From contig CM062807.1 in NCBI GenBank assembly GCA_031772625.1, positions 1,150,699,007-1,150,763,006 on the forward strand: a stretch of 64,000 bases of DNA, given 5' to 3'. The translations under genes and the position numbers were made by a program. The notes beneath the pieces are model-generated. The model worked only from the letters and a program-made list of their open reading frames with translations, was not told where the DNA came from and did no database searches. This document shows positions 33,574 through 46,279 of the stretch, one piece after another. Within the stretch, counting starts at the first letter, position 1; every line of letters begins with the position of its first letter. Source of the DNA: Pinus tabuliformis. Taxonomy: Eukaryota > Streptophyta > Pinopsida > Pinales > Pinaceae.

Positions 33574-36500
33574 CTATCCCCCCTTAGTGACAACTTCCTG
33601 AACTCCAACCATAAATCGAAGTTTAGTGAACTTCGCCTCTGTGAGAGCCTTTGTGAAGATGTCTGCAACTTGATCATCTGTTGAACAATATTGCACTTCA
33701 AGAACATGGTCGTGAATGAGCTTTCTGATGAAGTGCATGTGCAGTTCAATGTGTTTGCTGCGCTGATGTTGGACTGGATCTTTGCATAGTTGAATGGCAC
33801 TTTGATTATCACACCAAAGTGTAGTCGGATGCTGCTGCTGAAAGCCAAACTCTGACAGGATCTGACTAGCTTCTACGGCACCACGATACTCTGCTTCTGC
33901 TGACGAAAGAGAAATGGCACCTTGTTTCTTGCAAGCCCATGTAATAGGTCATAAACCAAGAGTGAACACATAACCGGCAGTAGACTTCCGATCATCAGGG
34001 TCACCAGCCCAATTGGAATCAGTGAAACCAACCAATAGAGGAGATGCTTCGGCACTGTAATGAATCCTAAACTGAACTGTACCTCGAACATAACGAAGTA
34101 TTCTTTTAGCTGCTTTCCAATGACTTTCACGGGGGTTTTGCATGAACCGAGCAATAAGGCCAACAGCAAAGGAAAGGTCAGGACGAGTATGGGTTAGATA
34201 CAAAAGTTTTCCTACAAGTTGACGGTATAAGGTAGCATCAACTTCAGGAGAAGTACAAGTGACTGAAAGTTTGACTCCATACTGAAATGGAGAAGGGGCT
34301 GGCTTACAGTCTTCCATGTGAAAGTGGCGTAGAATATCACAGGCATACTTGGACTGAGAAAGGGAAATACCTTCCTTGGATTGTAAGACTTGAAGACCGA
34401 GAAAATAATGTAAGTGTCCTAAGTCTGTCATTTCAAACTTCCTTTTAAGCTAGACTTCACATGGTTGATAAGGTTGGGATCACTACCAGTCAGGATAAGA
34501 TCATCAACATAAAGAACAAGAATGATAAGAGACTTGCCCACTTTCTTGGTGTAGACAGTATTGTCAGAATGACACCTAGAAAAGCCAGATTCTAGAAGAA
34601 AGTTATCCATTTTGGCATACCAAGCTCGAGGAGCTTGTTTGAGACCATAAAGGGATTTCTTAAGCTGACATACAAGGCTGGAGTCTGTTTGTATAAAGCC
34701 AATAGGTTGTTCCATGTAGATTTTTTCATGCAAGTCCCCATGCAAGAAGGCAGATTTAACATCCATTTGATGGACTTCCCATTTGAACGAGGCAGCAAGG
34801 GAAAGAACAAGGCGGATAGAGTTCATTTTGGCAACAGGGGAGAAGGTTTCAGTGTAGTCAATGCCTTCAACCTGTGAAAAACCTTTAGCAACAAGACGAA
34901 CTTTATGTTTATCAACTTTCCCATCTGGTCCATACTTGGTTCTATTAACCCATTTGCATGTAACAAGTTTTCGTCCCTTTGGTAGAGGAACAAGATCCCA
35001 TGTATCATTTGCCAATAATGAATGATATTCTTCATTCATAGCTGATTCCCAATCTGGATGGCCTGAAGCTTCTGCAAAGGTGTCAGGATCATAATTTACT
35101 GGAGCTTGAGCCAGTAAAGAAGAGGCTCTCTCGAACTGAGAACGTGTACGTCGCTGATCTGTAGGATCACCGGCAAGATCACCTGCTGCATCTCGAGTAG
35201 CACGAACCCATTTTGGAAGCTGAGGAGCTGAAGGAGGATTGTCATCCTCACTTTCATCATCTGAAGAAGAAATGTTTTCAAAAGTAGAAGAGATAGGGAG
35301 AGGTGGCACATCCGCTGGACTAGGCTCGCAGGCCGATATATTTTCATCAAATTTTACATCTCTTCTAATGATAACATTTTTGGACTTAAATGGAATAAGT
35401 CTATAGCCTTTGACATCTTCAGAATATCCAACAAAAGTACATTTTTCACTCTTAGGTTCTAAAGCTTTATGCTTTTCATCTGGAATATGGGCCCACGCTT
35501 CACTTCCAAAAACACGAAAGTGACTTACATCTGGTTTGATTGAGCTCCATGCTTCTTCTGGAGTGATATTCTTTAAAGCCTTACTAGGAGTGCGATTTAT
35601 TATGTAATTTGCACAGTTAATTGCTTCTGCCCAAAAACTAAGACCAAGTCCTTTAGATTGTAGCATACAATTAGCCATTTCCTTTAAGGTGCGATTCTTC
35701 CTTTCAGCTACACCATTTTGTTGTGGAGTATATGGAACAGTATGTTGCATTTGAATTCCATTCTCAATGCAAAAGTTGATGAATGTGTTTTTAACATATT
35801 CTCCGCCATTATCAGATCTTAGCTTAAGAATTTGATGTCCAGATTGTTTTTCAACAAAGGCCTTGAAGGCCAAAAATGTGTTAAATACTTCACTCTTGAG
35901 TTTTAAGAAGTATACCCAAGTGCGTCTGGAGAAATCATCAATGAAAGTTAAGAAATACTTGCAGCCAGAGAATGACACAACTGGAAGTGGACCACATAAA
36001 TCACTATGCACAAGCTGTAAAGGGGCTGAGGCGTGCCAAGAGGCACGTTTTTCAAAACTGTCCCGATGATGTTTTCCGAGTACACATCCGTAACAAACAC
36101 CATCTCTGCAAGATACCATAGGAAGACTTGTCACCATATTTTCTTTACATAGATGCTGAAGGGAGCGATAGTTTAAGTGACCAAATCGCTCATGCCAAAG
36201 TTTGCTCACTTCATCGTTATGAGCAACAAATACTGAGGGAAGATTTAATGACCCAAAGTTGTGAAACTTATACAACCTTGTAGAATCATCAGCAATGCCA
36301 GTAGCTAAAATCTTTTTAGGATCTCTTAGGTCCTTGATTACAACATCATGAGGTGAAAATTCAACGATTTTACCTTCACCTGAATGAGTTATCTGATATA
36401 CAGATAGAAGGTTGCAGGATAAGGTTGGAACACATAATACATCATTAAACTGACCATTGTCTAGATGAACAGTTCCAGTCCCTACAACACTAAGAGATCT

Positions 36501-37651
36501 ATCATCACCAACATATATATTTTTGGTGTTACAATCATTTAAAGAAGAAAACATGGCTTTGTTTTTGGCCATGTGATAAGAAGCTCCAGAATCAATGAGC
36601 CACTCATGAGAATGAGAAGAAGAAGATACATTTAGTGCATAGCCAGACCGAGATGCTTGACAACCACATGCAGAAAGTGCCATTCCTGAAGATGAAGTTG
36701 AAGTTGAAGATTGCTCCAAATGGATGTTATGTTTCTTCATCGCTGCTTCCAAGGCTTCCATCTTCTTAAAGCATTTGGATTCTAAGTGGCCGTCTCGATT
36801 ACAAAAGTTGCAATGTCTATCAGTCTTCTTCCATTTGTTTTTATTTGTCTTATCATTTTGTTGAAATGATTTTTCATTTTGAGGCTGAGATTGCTTAGGA
36901 CCCTTGTTTGGTTTAGGACCATTCTTTTTAGGATATGACTTCTTAGGATTCTTTGAATTTGGTTGCTGCTGGGCAGCTAATGCTTTCTTGGAAGAGTTTC
37001 CAAGATTAAGAAGACCAAGGTGTAAGAGTTTTTCTTGTTCTCTTATTAAAGAATCACAAAAGGAGTCAAAGGAAGGGGACTTGTAGTCTGTTCCTTGAGA
37101 AATGAAGGCTACTCTTGTAGAATGGAAGGTGGAAACAAACACAGAGTAGGCTGGTCCCAACTTAGTAAGAATGGAATAGATAAGGTTACTATCTTCTTTC
37201 TTAACTTTAACACCTTCCAAGAGATATCTAAGGGTCTTAAACTTGGACAAGAAATCTTCAATGCAAGAAAAATTATTAGGGTCCAATGTAAGCAACTCAT
37301 TTTCAAGTTGATGGGCTCTAAGTTCATTTTTAATCCCAAAAACTTTATTGATTTGTTTCATTGCTTCATCAGGAGTATCAAGTTCTGCAATATGGAATCT
37401 AAGATCTGGAGAAATAGACATCCCTATCAATCCACGTGCTTGATCTTGCCTATTTTCCCATTTAGCAGCCTTATCTTCATCCTTCGGTTTTTTTCTTGGC
37501 CTGAGGCTATTCTGTAGAGACCTTTACTTCTAAGTAAACCCTCAATGTAGGACAACCATTGGAAGTAGTTGGTGCTGTCAAGGGTAACTTGGTATTGACT
37601 TTCCATTTCAATGGAAACTGAAGCTAAAGATGCTGAAACTAAGTGTTCCAA
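33574..37651 (-). pseudogene. Copia-3 gag-pol polyprotein, nearly intact
   Basis: About 1360 codons from ATG at 37651 to TAG at 33574-33576. Order: Gag (UBN2 type), CCHC knuckle (CNFCNRDGHLESKC, about 36810), protease with WLIDSGAS, integrase with HERFGH/CYGC zinc site and intact D, D, E positions (HSDLCG, RSDNGGEY, NGVAERKN), RT with the YVDD box (about 34510), and RNase H. Lesions: a one-base slip in an A7 run near 37490 (frame change between 37651 and 37430), a one-base slip in an A run near 34440 just after YVDD, and a TGA at 33951-33949 in the RNase H. The order protease-integrase-RT defines Ty1/copia. Only these three defects were found. Confidence 0.95.
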
Positions 37652-37781
37652 TGGATAGATCTCGAAAAATTAGGCTGGTTTAAAAAAAACGGCTCTGAAA
37701 ACGGCTTCCGGATGAAGAAGTTATGGCTTTTTGAAAAAAAGTTGATGAAGTTGCCGACGAAGTGCGGGAATGTGCGGAAAT

Positions 37782-37868
37782 AAAAAAGTCCGCCCCCACA
37801 AAATGGAGACTTGAACCCAAGACCTCTACTCTCTTAAAATAGCTTTGAACCAATTGAGCTATACAAAA
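37782..37868 (-). ncRNA. tRNA-like pol III unit in the Copia-3 leader
   Basis: On the element strand, an A-box TAGCTCAATTGG (37861-37850) and a B-box-like GGTTCAAGTCT (37817-37807) are about 33 bases apart, and a T6 run (37787-37782) follows 20 bases later as a pol III terminator. This is the layout of a tRNA gene or tRNA-derived SINE head. The fold is not a complete cloverleaf as far as I can see, so it is more likely a tRNA relic than a working tRNA. It lies between primer site and gag. Confidence 0.45.
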
Positions 37869-37981
37869 AATTTGAGAGAGAGAGAGGGGGGGGTGCTTTG
37901 GGTTGCGTGCTTGCTTTGAGAAAGCTCTTTTTCCCTACAAAACAAAAAACACAAAACCCAACACGGACATGCAAAGAAAAC

Positions 37982-38235
37982 GAACCTTACGGCTCGAAGT
38001 TAGCTTTAGCCGAAAAACTAAATATTTTCAAAAATGAACCTTGCGACTCAAAGTTAGCTTTAGCCGGAAACTAAATATTTTTCTCAATGTTTCTGATTTT
38101 CCGAGATCACACTAAGGCGCAAGGAAAAGAGCATACGCATGAGAAAAATCCTTCCTTTTTGTTTCTGATTTGCCCAGATCGCATAGAGTCGTAGGGCAAA
38201 GAGCATACGCAGAAATGAAAGGTATAGATCCGGTA
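37982..38235. repeat. Short direct duplications in the Copia-3 leader
   Basis: GAACCTT…AGTTAGCTTTAGCCG is repeated with a 54-bp period from 37982, and a GTTTCTGATTT…GAGCATACGC block recurs about 70 bp apart between 38089 and 38210. Confidence 0.75.
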
Positions 38236-38522
38236 ATAAAAAAGGCTAAATAAACCGAAACCGAAATAAACAGAGAGAAAATAACTGTAAACTGCAAATA
38301 AACACTGTATACCTCCAGATCTTAAAAATGACGCAGCTAGGGCTACCGGAAACCTTTTCGCGTGAAACGAAAGGGGTTCCTCACTGAAACAGATGCTCCC
38401 GACACAACAGAGCAGTCCTCTCGGCCCGAAAGCAATCAGAAACAGTAGATCTAGGAAACGACAGTCGGATGCAGTTCTACTGGCTTCAGATTTGGATCAC
38501 CAATGGACGCGGCCCTCAAATA

Positions 38523-38534
38523 GCTCCGATACCA
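38523..38534 (-). other. Copia-3 primer binding site
   Basis: Minus-strand TGGTATCGGAGC, 11 of 12 bases of the initiator tRNA-Met site, with no gap to the 5' LTR. Confidence 0.92.
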
Positions 38535-38974
38535 TGTAGGAATTTACAGGGTAAGTTCCTCAGACAGAACACCAAAAGACACCGCTCACAACCAGATCGC
38601 AGATCAATACACCAGTATTTTTGACGTGGTTAAAACCCTCAAAGAGGGAAACAGTCCACGGCCTAAGCCAACGCGACCACTTCAGGCAATTTATTAATAA
38701 AAGAATGAAAATTTACATATGCTTCTCTCATAGACGGATTACCCTACAAATGACCCTCCATGCGCTTTAAATAGAAATCATGGACCAATCGGGTGTCAAG
38801 CCACGGATCAAGTGTCGGTAATACCGAGGAGAGAATGAACCGTTGGATCACTACATATCGTGACCGTCGGATTGTAAGTTACAAAATGTACAAGGTAAAG
38901 AAACACACTTTACCTAACTCTATACTAGACCAAGTTGTACTTAACTATTTCCTATGTGTCGGAATATCCTAACA
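38535..38974 (-). repeat. Copia-3 5' LTR
   Basis: 440 bp, partner of 33053-33492. A TATTTAAAG box-like sequence on the element strand lies at 38773-38765. Confidence 0.97.
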
Positions 38975-38979
38975 ACAAG
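38975..38979. repeat. Copia-3 target-site duplication, right
   Basis: ACAAG, identical to 33048-33052. Confidence 0.97.
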
Positions 38980-39180
38980 TTGGGATTAAGAGGGAGCTAA
39001 TTGTTCCTTATAATCCACAACAAAATGGTGTAGTAGAATGAAAGAATAGATCCATTGAAGAATTTGTAAAGGCCATGATGCATGATTTGGACTTATCGTT
39101 GTTCTTATGGGGTGAAGCGTCACAGACAACTGTGTACATTCAGAATCAAAGTCCTCATAGAGTTCTGGAAGGTATGACTC
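38980..39180 (+). pseudogene. Copia-1 integrase remnant, second part (copy B)
   Basis: Continues the integrase core split by Copia-3: it includes the PQQNGVVE segment with the catalytic glutamate, then a TGA, and ends where the Gypsy-1 LTR begins. Counterpart of 2172-2372. Confidence 0.88.
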
Positions 39181-40060
39181 TGTTGAAGCCCCATAATTCT
39201 GTTGCAACAACATGGGGGATAACCGCCCAGTCCAGACCTTAAAAGAAGCTCCTTTTTCATTTGGTATGATGGCTCTGACTAGGGATAATGGGATTAGTTT
39301 TCCAACAAGAATTGATATGATGATGATGTTGGGTTGATATAAAATATAATGGGAAATGATTTAACTAAAAAAGATCTAATTAAATAAAAAACACATGCAT
39401 CTATCTATTTTAACCTATATCTTAATATGTACCCAGGAATAACTCAAATCATGCGATCTACAAAGATTTCTTAAAGCAAAAGGTAATAAAGATCATTCAA
39501 TTGCTATAAGAAAAGAAATCGTTAATGCTGATTATTTTGACTAAATAGTTAAGCAAAATAATTGTAGAAAATATATCGCATATATTAATTGCTCGTGTAT
39601 TCAATAAGGAATTACAACTGAAAAATTCATACAAAAGTGCTTTTAATTTCAAACTATAACTCAGATTTCATACATAAAACAATAGAAGAAAGATTACTAC
39701 TAATTCATGAACAAAACACAATCATAAAGATAAAAGTATCAGATATGAAAGGTCCTACTCAATTAAATATACTCTAAGAATACAAAAAATGCAAATTCAG
39801 TAGAGTATGCTTCAATTTCTAAGAAAAATAGATCTTGTTCCAATTATCTTATCAAAACCATCATAAAAGTACAAAAGTGCAATCCTTTGCAAAGTGTTTT
39901 TGATAAAATTCTAGGCCTCTCTCTAAATGCATGAGAAGGGTTTAAATAATACAGAGTATGTATCAAAAAACATATTATTACATAAAAAGTTGAGGAGGTT
40001 TCAAACAACCTTCCTCGGAATAAGTAAAATAAAACTAAAATAAAAAATAAAATGATGACA
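39181..40060 (-). repeat. Gypsy-1 3' LTR (copy B)
   Basis: 880 bp, same termini and polypurine tract as copy A; lacks the 32 bp found at 2954-2985. Confidence 0.7.
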
Positions 40061-40067
40061 AGCTTCT

Positions 40068-42305
40068 TCAAATTGAATGGTCATATTCAGCCATTCGGTC
40101 CTTGAGTTTGTAGATGTCTATCATTGGCTTCACTTGGGGTGGCTTGCCAATTCTAGATCTCAATTGTCCCGTGAATACAGCATCAGCGAGAGGTGGCACC
40201 ATCTTTTGAGCAAAATTGGTTAAACAATGTAGAGTCATCCAATCACTATGTGGTTTTACCAAACACTGCCAGCAGGTTTCCCAGTCAAGCTTAATTAGTT
40301 GTTTGATTGCCTCTGCATTCTTTTTTACAGTCTCTTTCCATTGTTTTTCTAATTGTTTGATGTCTGGGAGAGCTTTTGCCCTGCATCCTTTGATAAGATT
40401 GGTAGTGTGAAGGTTTTCGTTCACCACCCCAATTATATTGTTAGTTGTACAAACTACTCTTGTTGTTGCTCTTTCTGCTTGCTTTAACTATATGTCCCAA
40501 TCTGCGAATAATATGTCTTTGTGGGACTCCTTGATCTTTGGTAGATCGACTTTTCTTCCTTCTTCAGATTCCTACCAAGAAATAAAATCTAAAATCCTCT
40601 TATTGATCTCTTCATATTCTAATATTTGATCAACCATTTGATTGGTTAATTTATCACTTGTTTCACAATAGGGATTGATCAATGAGATTCTTTGGCAGAA
40701 CATTTCTTGTTGTTGTGACAACAGAGAATTTAATTCAAGTGCCTCTTTAATGAATTCATCTGTTTGAGGGTTGTCTTTGAATTTATCCATTATAGCCTGC
40801 ATTTGGTGAATCTATGAGTTCTTCTCTGCAATGTTTGTTTGATGTTGTACTCTCATTTGCTCAAAATATTGTTGAAGTTGTGCCATCTGCATTTCCGCTT
40901 GCCTATTGGTGCTTTGTCTTTCCTGCTCAAGTTGTTGTTCCAGTAGCTGAACTCTTTCTTCTTTTTCTTTAAGCAAAATTCAAACTTTTGTTTCCTTATC
41001 AATTGTTGCAGTTGCATAGGCGCCTGCAAATTGTGATAGCTTTGTAAGATTTTCTGATGGATCAATGGGGGTGTCTTTCCATACTACCTCCATTGATTCA
41101 CTTCCAAGAGTTGTTGTTGTTGATACATCCAATTTTCTTTTCTTCCTTTGCCTTTTTACTACAGCCTTATGTGTTGGGTTGTATAATATGTCTAGTGGTG
41201 GTATTTCCTCAATTTTTAAAACAATTTCTGAAGTTGGATGTGTCGGGATGACTTCAATGTCTTGAGTAGTTATAACTTCTTGTATTGTTGTTTATGGATT
41301 TATAACTTGTTGAGTGTGTTGTGGAGTCTGGAATCCAGAAGTTCCTTCAAGACTGGTCTCTGTTTGGAGCTTTTTATTAAATTGCTCCCATTCCTGTTCC
41401 AGATTGATGACTTTGATCTTTTCTGTTTGAACCTGTGAAGAGCCAGTCTCTATGTGTTCCTTAGCAGAGGCCTTTTCAACCATTTCTTCAACATTTTTCT
41501 CTGTGTCCATCTCAGGGTCTTCCTCAGGGCTTCCTTCCTTATTCTCAGATTGGTGTTCAGAGTCTTTTGAACCTTGAACTGACTTCTCTTTAGATTCCTC
41601 ATTATAATTGTGCTTGGAACTTTCTTCTAGGTTTATGGAGGGAGTAGGTTATCTTACTTGTTCAATTTGTAATAGGTTCAAATGGACCTTTGTTAGCCTT
41701 CAATTTTTGTAGAGGTGGAAGTGGTTGAGGTCTGCTGGGTCTAGTTTTATTGATGCTAAATGTAAAACCTGTGAAAATGTCTCAGCTTGCTCAAAGAGAT
41801 CATCAAACTCATCATCTTCATGAATAAATTGTCTGATTTTGACCATAATAGTGAAGTTTTTTGTGACCTTATTAGGGTCATACTGTCTATCTGGAACAGT
41901 GGTCAAATTTAGGGACGTGATGTTCTTTATCTCTTTTACTACGTGCCCATAATCATGTGTGAAAGCACCACATTGCACTAGGAAGGTAATTTCCTTAATA
42001 ATAAGGAAACAGATCCATTGCAGACTCAAGGCCACCTGGACTAGATAACTCACGCCATTAAAATTTTCGATGGGATCAAAATTTCCCAAATCAGAAGGAA
42101 ATTTAATAGTCTTGCCATCCTTATTGCATGTGGTATCAGAGAATAGGGGAAGCATGTTTGAATCCTCAGTCGAAGTAGCCAATGCAGTCTTTTTTCCTTT
42201 TTTATCCATTCTTTCGAGCATTGTTTCCTTTGGAGATTCACTGAAATTTGGGCAAATGGAGAAAACAGGATAAAAACACAGAGCGACAAATACAAGCGAA
42301 AACAC
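40068..42305 (-). pseudogene. Gypsy-1 accessory ORF downstream of integrase (copy B)
   Basis: Fragments: 41700-42305 (201 codons), a linker with an acidic EEDPEMDTEKN-type stretch to about 41290, 41290-41050 with a RKKRKLD basic motif resembling a nuclear localisation signal, the coiled-coil-like 40980-40570 (Gln/Glu-rich; for example QLEQERQSTNRQAEMQMAQLQ is within it), and 40427-40068. Read through, few stops separate the parts (for example TGA after LYKN at 41700). Length is near 700 codons. No family recognised. The conserved length in both copies and the preserved codon structure suggest it was a real coding region of the element. Confidence 0.6.
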
Positions 42306-42313
42306 AATTGCAT

Positions 42314-44234
42314 AGTAGATTATGAAAGAATCATAAGGATGGAGCTTTTATTTCAAATGTGGATAGAAAGATATCTATCTTCTCAAGTCGTTAAAAAAGT
42401 AAATGCAATTAAACCTCATTAACTATGCATTAAGGCCTACGTGTGATTTCCTTCATGACTCATCAAAATATCACATCACAAGTTTCAAAATGATATTTCA
42501 AATTGGTTTGTGTTATGCGTGATACCGATCATGCGATTGCGATGAATTGTAATATCACAAATCATAAATCGAGAGTATACCAATTTAAAGTTGCTTTGTT
42601 ATTTTGCGATTTGCGATGAGCGGCATACTTTTTACTTTATCGAGCGCATTTTCTTAAACAAATGATTATTCCACTGAAACGACTATTTTGCGATAGGTTG
42701 GACTTTATTTAAATTATAACAATCTTTATTGTTTCATCAAGTCTAGACCTCATCGGATTTCGCAGTTTTTTTATGGTTTGCATGTTTGTGCCCTTTGTAA
42801 AAGCTGCGATGCAATTACGATGAATACTTTATTATATAAGGAATATCTTAAGCCTTAAGTTTTATAAAAATTTCAATGTTGTGTTTTGGTCTTTTTTAAG
42901 GGGTTCTTTTATCGCATCTTGTAGATTCTAATTGATGACTAATCCTTGTTACTTCGGATCATGCGATGAAGCAATGAAACGAGAATGCCTAGTCATAAAG
43001 GGACTTGGCCTGATATCTTAGGTTTATTTAAGGTTTTATTCCGAAAGATTTCAAAAGGGAAGCTTTTATTTGCTAAGTTTTTTTGAAAAATAAATAAATT
43101 AAAGAGTCCCCATTTATTAATACAAATATTAACTATTTATATAACTAAATGTGGGGTTGTTGAATAGTACAACAATTGGTGATTCATTGGAAAAACTAGT
43201 TATCTCTGATAATTTTGAAATTTCTAAAACTTTCAAAATAAAGATAGTTCAAGAAATAAGAATTATATGAAATTTAAGATAAGTAACATTTCTTTTAATA
43301 AAAAAAAACAAACTCACCTAATTACAATTCATTTGATAGCCTCTTCAAAATGAAAATTCCTTTGTCTATATCAGTCTTTACTTAGTTTAAAGATAAAGTA
43401 AGGGGCTTTTGCATATCAGCTTTTAGATGTACTCATTTGTCACAGATAGATCTTCTGTTGCCAGCAGGCATCCATAGCCTCGACAAGGTTTCTTTTTAAC
43501 CATCAATGATTGAGTGTCCCATCCTAAAAAGAGTGCAGTTTTTAGAGATAAATTCAAAATCATATACTTATTCTCCTCTTTTTTCTTTTTTTAAACAATT
43601 TATATTTTTTTGCAAAATTTTTCTTTTTATTACTTAAAAAGTCATTGTCTTGGTTTGGTGGCCAAATAGTGAAATGCCATTAACTAGTTGTAATTCAACT
43701 GAACAAGTTGGCTCGTGATGAGACCCCTTGTCTTTTGATTAACATAATCTCAAGCCATTACTCTGTTTTGGTATGCAGTATTGGTAATGTCAGTCTATTA
43801 TTTTCGTATGAACATAGTAAGTAGGCTCTTGATGAGACCTCTTACCTTTTAAGTTTCAACATATTTTAGAATTACACTCTAAAAAGAGAAAAGTTTACTG
43901 GATGGAGAGAATCATTGACTCCATAAGAGTTCTGAATGACATTTATAGAGTTGAAGATGCTTATCTACGAAGAGTCTTTACTTTGTTAAAGATAATTTTC
44001 TTGACTGATAGTAGAACAAAAGTTTCTTTATAAAGTTGGAGGTTTCTCAAAGAATAAATAATTTTGGTGGAAACAAGCAAATTTCAGAGAGATAGAACCT
44101 AGTTAATTTTCAAATGTTATAATTATTTCCTTAACAATCTCTACTTATAAAAGCGAAAAATCAAAATATTTCAAGAGATTTTTTATTGTAAGGCCAATAG
44201 TTATACTATTTAACTTTTATTTTCCTAGGAAAAG
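42314..44234 (-). other. Gypsy-1 internal spacer (copy B)
   Basis: 1.9 kb, AT-rich, no convincing ORF; counterpart of 5522-7449, with small indels only (for example CTATTTTG inserted near 42683). Confidence 0.5.
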
Positions 44235-46132
44235 TAAAGGCGATAATGTACAGGGGATAGAAGAGGTTATCTCCTATGAAAAATATTTCTTCAAAATCTG
44301 CCCATTCACAAGTAGAGAATCTCTCTTACCTAATAAATCTTGCAATAGAAACATTGATGGGCCAATTTGTTTTGTAATCTAAAATGGTCCAAGCCACATT
44401 CTTTGGAATTTGGTATGCTTACCTTTTTCCTCGTGTGCTTTATCCCACTTCAATACAAGGTCTCCAAGTTGAAATGATTTTGGACTTACAGAATTTGCAT
44501 CAAAGGAAGATTTAACTAATTGTTGATGATGGGCATGTACGATTTTAGCTTTCTCTCTTTCTTCTTCGAGTTTGAGGATTTGTGATTGCCTTAATTGTAA
44601 AGAAGAAAAATGATTTTATTCAATAAATTAAACTAGGGCTAGAGAGGGAATAGCTATATTTGTAGGAAGAACAACGTCTTTTTCATAAACCAGATTAAAT
44701 GGAGAAGTGCCTATTAAGGCCTTTTGTGTTATTCGATCCGCCCATAGAGCAATTGTTAAAGATTTATGCCAGTTTCTTTAACTCTGATCAATAGTTCATT
44801 TAATGATCCTAATGAGGTTTTTGTTGGTTGATTTGGCTAAACCATTTCCCTGAGGATAATAGTTAGAAAAATACTTGAGTTTGAAACCTCTTTTGAGAGA
44901 AAATTATGTCATAATGTTGCCTGCGAAATAAGATGCAATGTCAAACATCAAGGCAGTTGGTAGGCCAAATCTGGTAATGATAAATTGATCAATGAATTCA
45001 ATGATGTTCACATAATTGACTACCTTTAGTGGAATTGCTTCCACTCATTTAGTAAAGTAATCAGTTGTTGTAAGGATGTATCTATGTTGCTTTGAAGACT
45101 GAGGAACGATCTCACCTATTTTGTCCAGTCCCCATTGCTCAAATGGTTGTTCAATGTTGACCAGTTGTAATGGCAATGCAGGTTTCCTTTGTCTTCCAGC
45201 AGCAGTTTGACAAGTTTTACACTTCCTTACATATTCGTGTGTGTCCTTGAACAAGGTTGGCCAGTAATAACTAGCATGCAAGATTTTATGTGCTATTGTG
45301 TCTCCTCCAAAATGTCCACCAGCTAGTCCATCATGGAGTCCTTGCAAAACCTTTTCTGTCTCAGATTTTTCAAGGCACCTTAGTAAAACAGAATCATAAT
45401 TCTTTCTAAACAAAACATCATTGGCAATTTCATATTGTTGTGCTTTCAATCTCAAAGCCATTTTTCTTTCGTAACTGAGTTGCATAGGGGCATATCCATT
45501 TTTTAAATAAAAGATGAGATCAACATATTGAGATTCAATATTGTTGAGGCTTACCTCAGATATTTGTATATCATCACCTGAATCTTCTTCTGCTGGTAAG
45601 TTGGATGCTCCAACTAACATTCTGCAAAAACCTTGACCTCTAACAATTTTAGCTGGTCTAATTTCGACATCATATTCTTGCAGTGCAATTACCTAGTTGG
45701 CCATTTTTTCTCCTACTTCCCTTTGCACCAGTAATTTCCTTACTGCTGGGAATGGAACTATGATTTTGGTGTGAGTTTTAAGGAGAAATGGTCTGAAATG
45801 CTTTATTGACTTAAAAACAAAAAAGGCATGTTTTTCCACAGCATAGTAATTTAACTTGGCACCTTATAGATTTGAACTAAAAAACGAAATTGGTGCTTCA
45901 AACTTTTGATCGTTGAGTTGTGTCAAAACAACAACATATGATGTTTCTTATGCAAATGTATATAAAATAAAATGATTGGAAAATTGGGTTGTTGTTAGGG
46001 AGGGAGCGTTGATAATAGCTTGTTTGACTAGATCAAATGCTTCTCTTTCATTGTGACTCCACTTGAAAATTGAATTTTTCTTAATCATAGACTGTAAAGG
46101 TAAAATTATCTGTGAAAAGTCAAGGACAAATC
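44235..46132 (-). pseudogene. Gypsy-1 pol: RT-linked RNase H and integrase (copy B)
   Basis: Read leftwards: end of RT and its RNase H (46132-45700, including YYAVEKHAF), connector and integrase zinc half with C-x2-C (45620-45045 is a 191-codon open frame ending in TTTDYFTK), core with FGLPTALMFD in the region of the second aspartate, PQGNGLAKSTNKNL with Ala in the place of the usual catalytic Glu, and a GPF-like end near 44390. Stops: several TAG/TGA in RNase H and core. The upstream RT continues on the other side of the LINE at 52047. Confidence 0.88.
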
Positions 46133-46149
46133 TTTTTACAACATTTATT
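46133..46149. repeat. LINE target-site duplication, left (copy B)
   Basis: TTTTTACAACATTTATT; matches 52030-52046 at 16 of 17 bases. Confidence 0.92.
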
Positions 46150-46279
46150 ATTATTATTATTTTTTAACTGAAATGGGTATGATTTATTTATTTGAAGAAA
46201 AGATTGGACTTATGCCATGGCAGCCATCATTACATTGCTTCTGTTTCTGTTTCTTGTGCTATTACAATATGTTGGTTCC

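Larger units (their letters stand above)
33053..38974 (-). mobile_element. Copia-3: complete Ty1/copia retrotransposon
   Basis: A 5922-bp element with two 440-bp LTRs (TGTAGG…CTAACA), 5-bp target duplication ACAAG, primer site at 38523-38534, polypurine tract at 33493-33503 and one gag-pol coding region on the minus strand. The LTRs differ at 10 of 440 positions by hand count (9 transitions, 1 transversion). Coding is broken by two single-base frameshifts and one stop, so this copy is probably not autonomous now. It interrupts Copia-1 and is absent from copy A. Confidence 0.97.

Noticed and set aside
33567..33848. 93-codon minus-strand ORF at the end of Copia-3
   Set aside because: Out of frame with the RNase H coding sequence, which reads through the same bases after the TGA at 33951.
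42314..44234. Host gene or intron in the Gypsy-1 spacer
   Set aside because: No exon-like frame; the spacer is duplicated with the element and is best taken as part of it.
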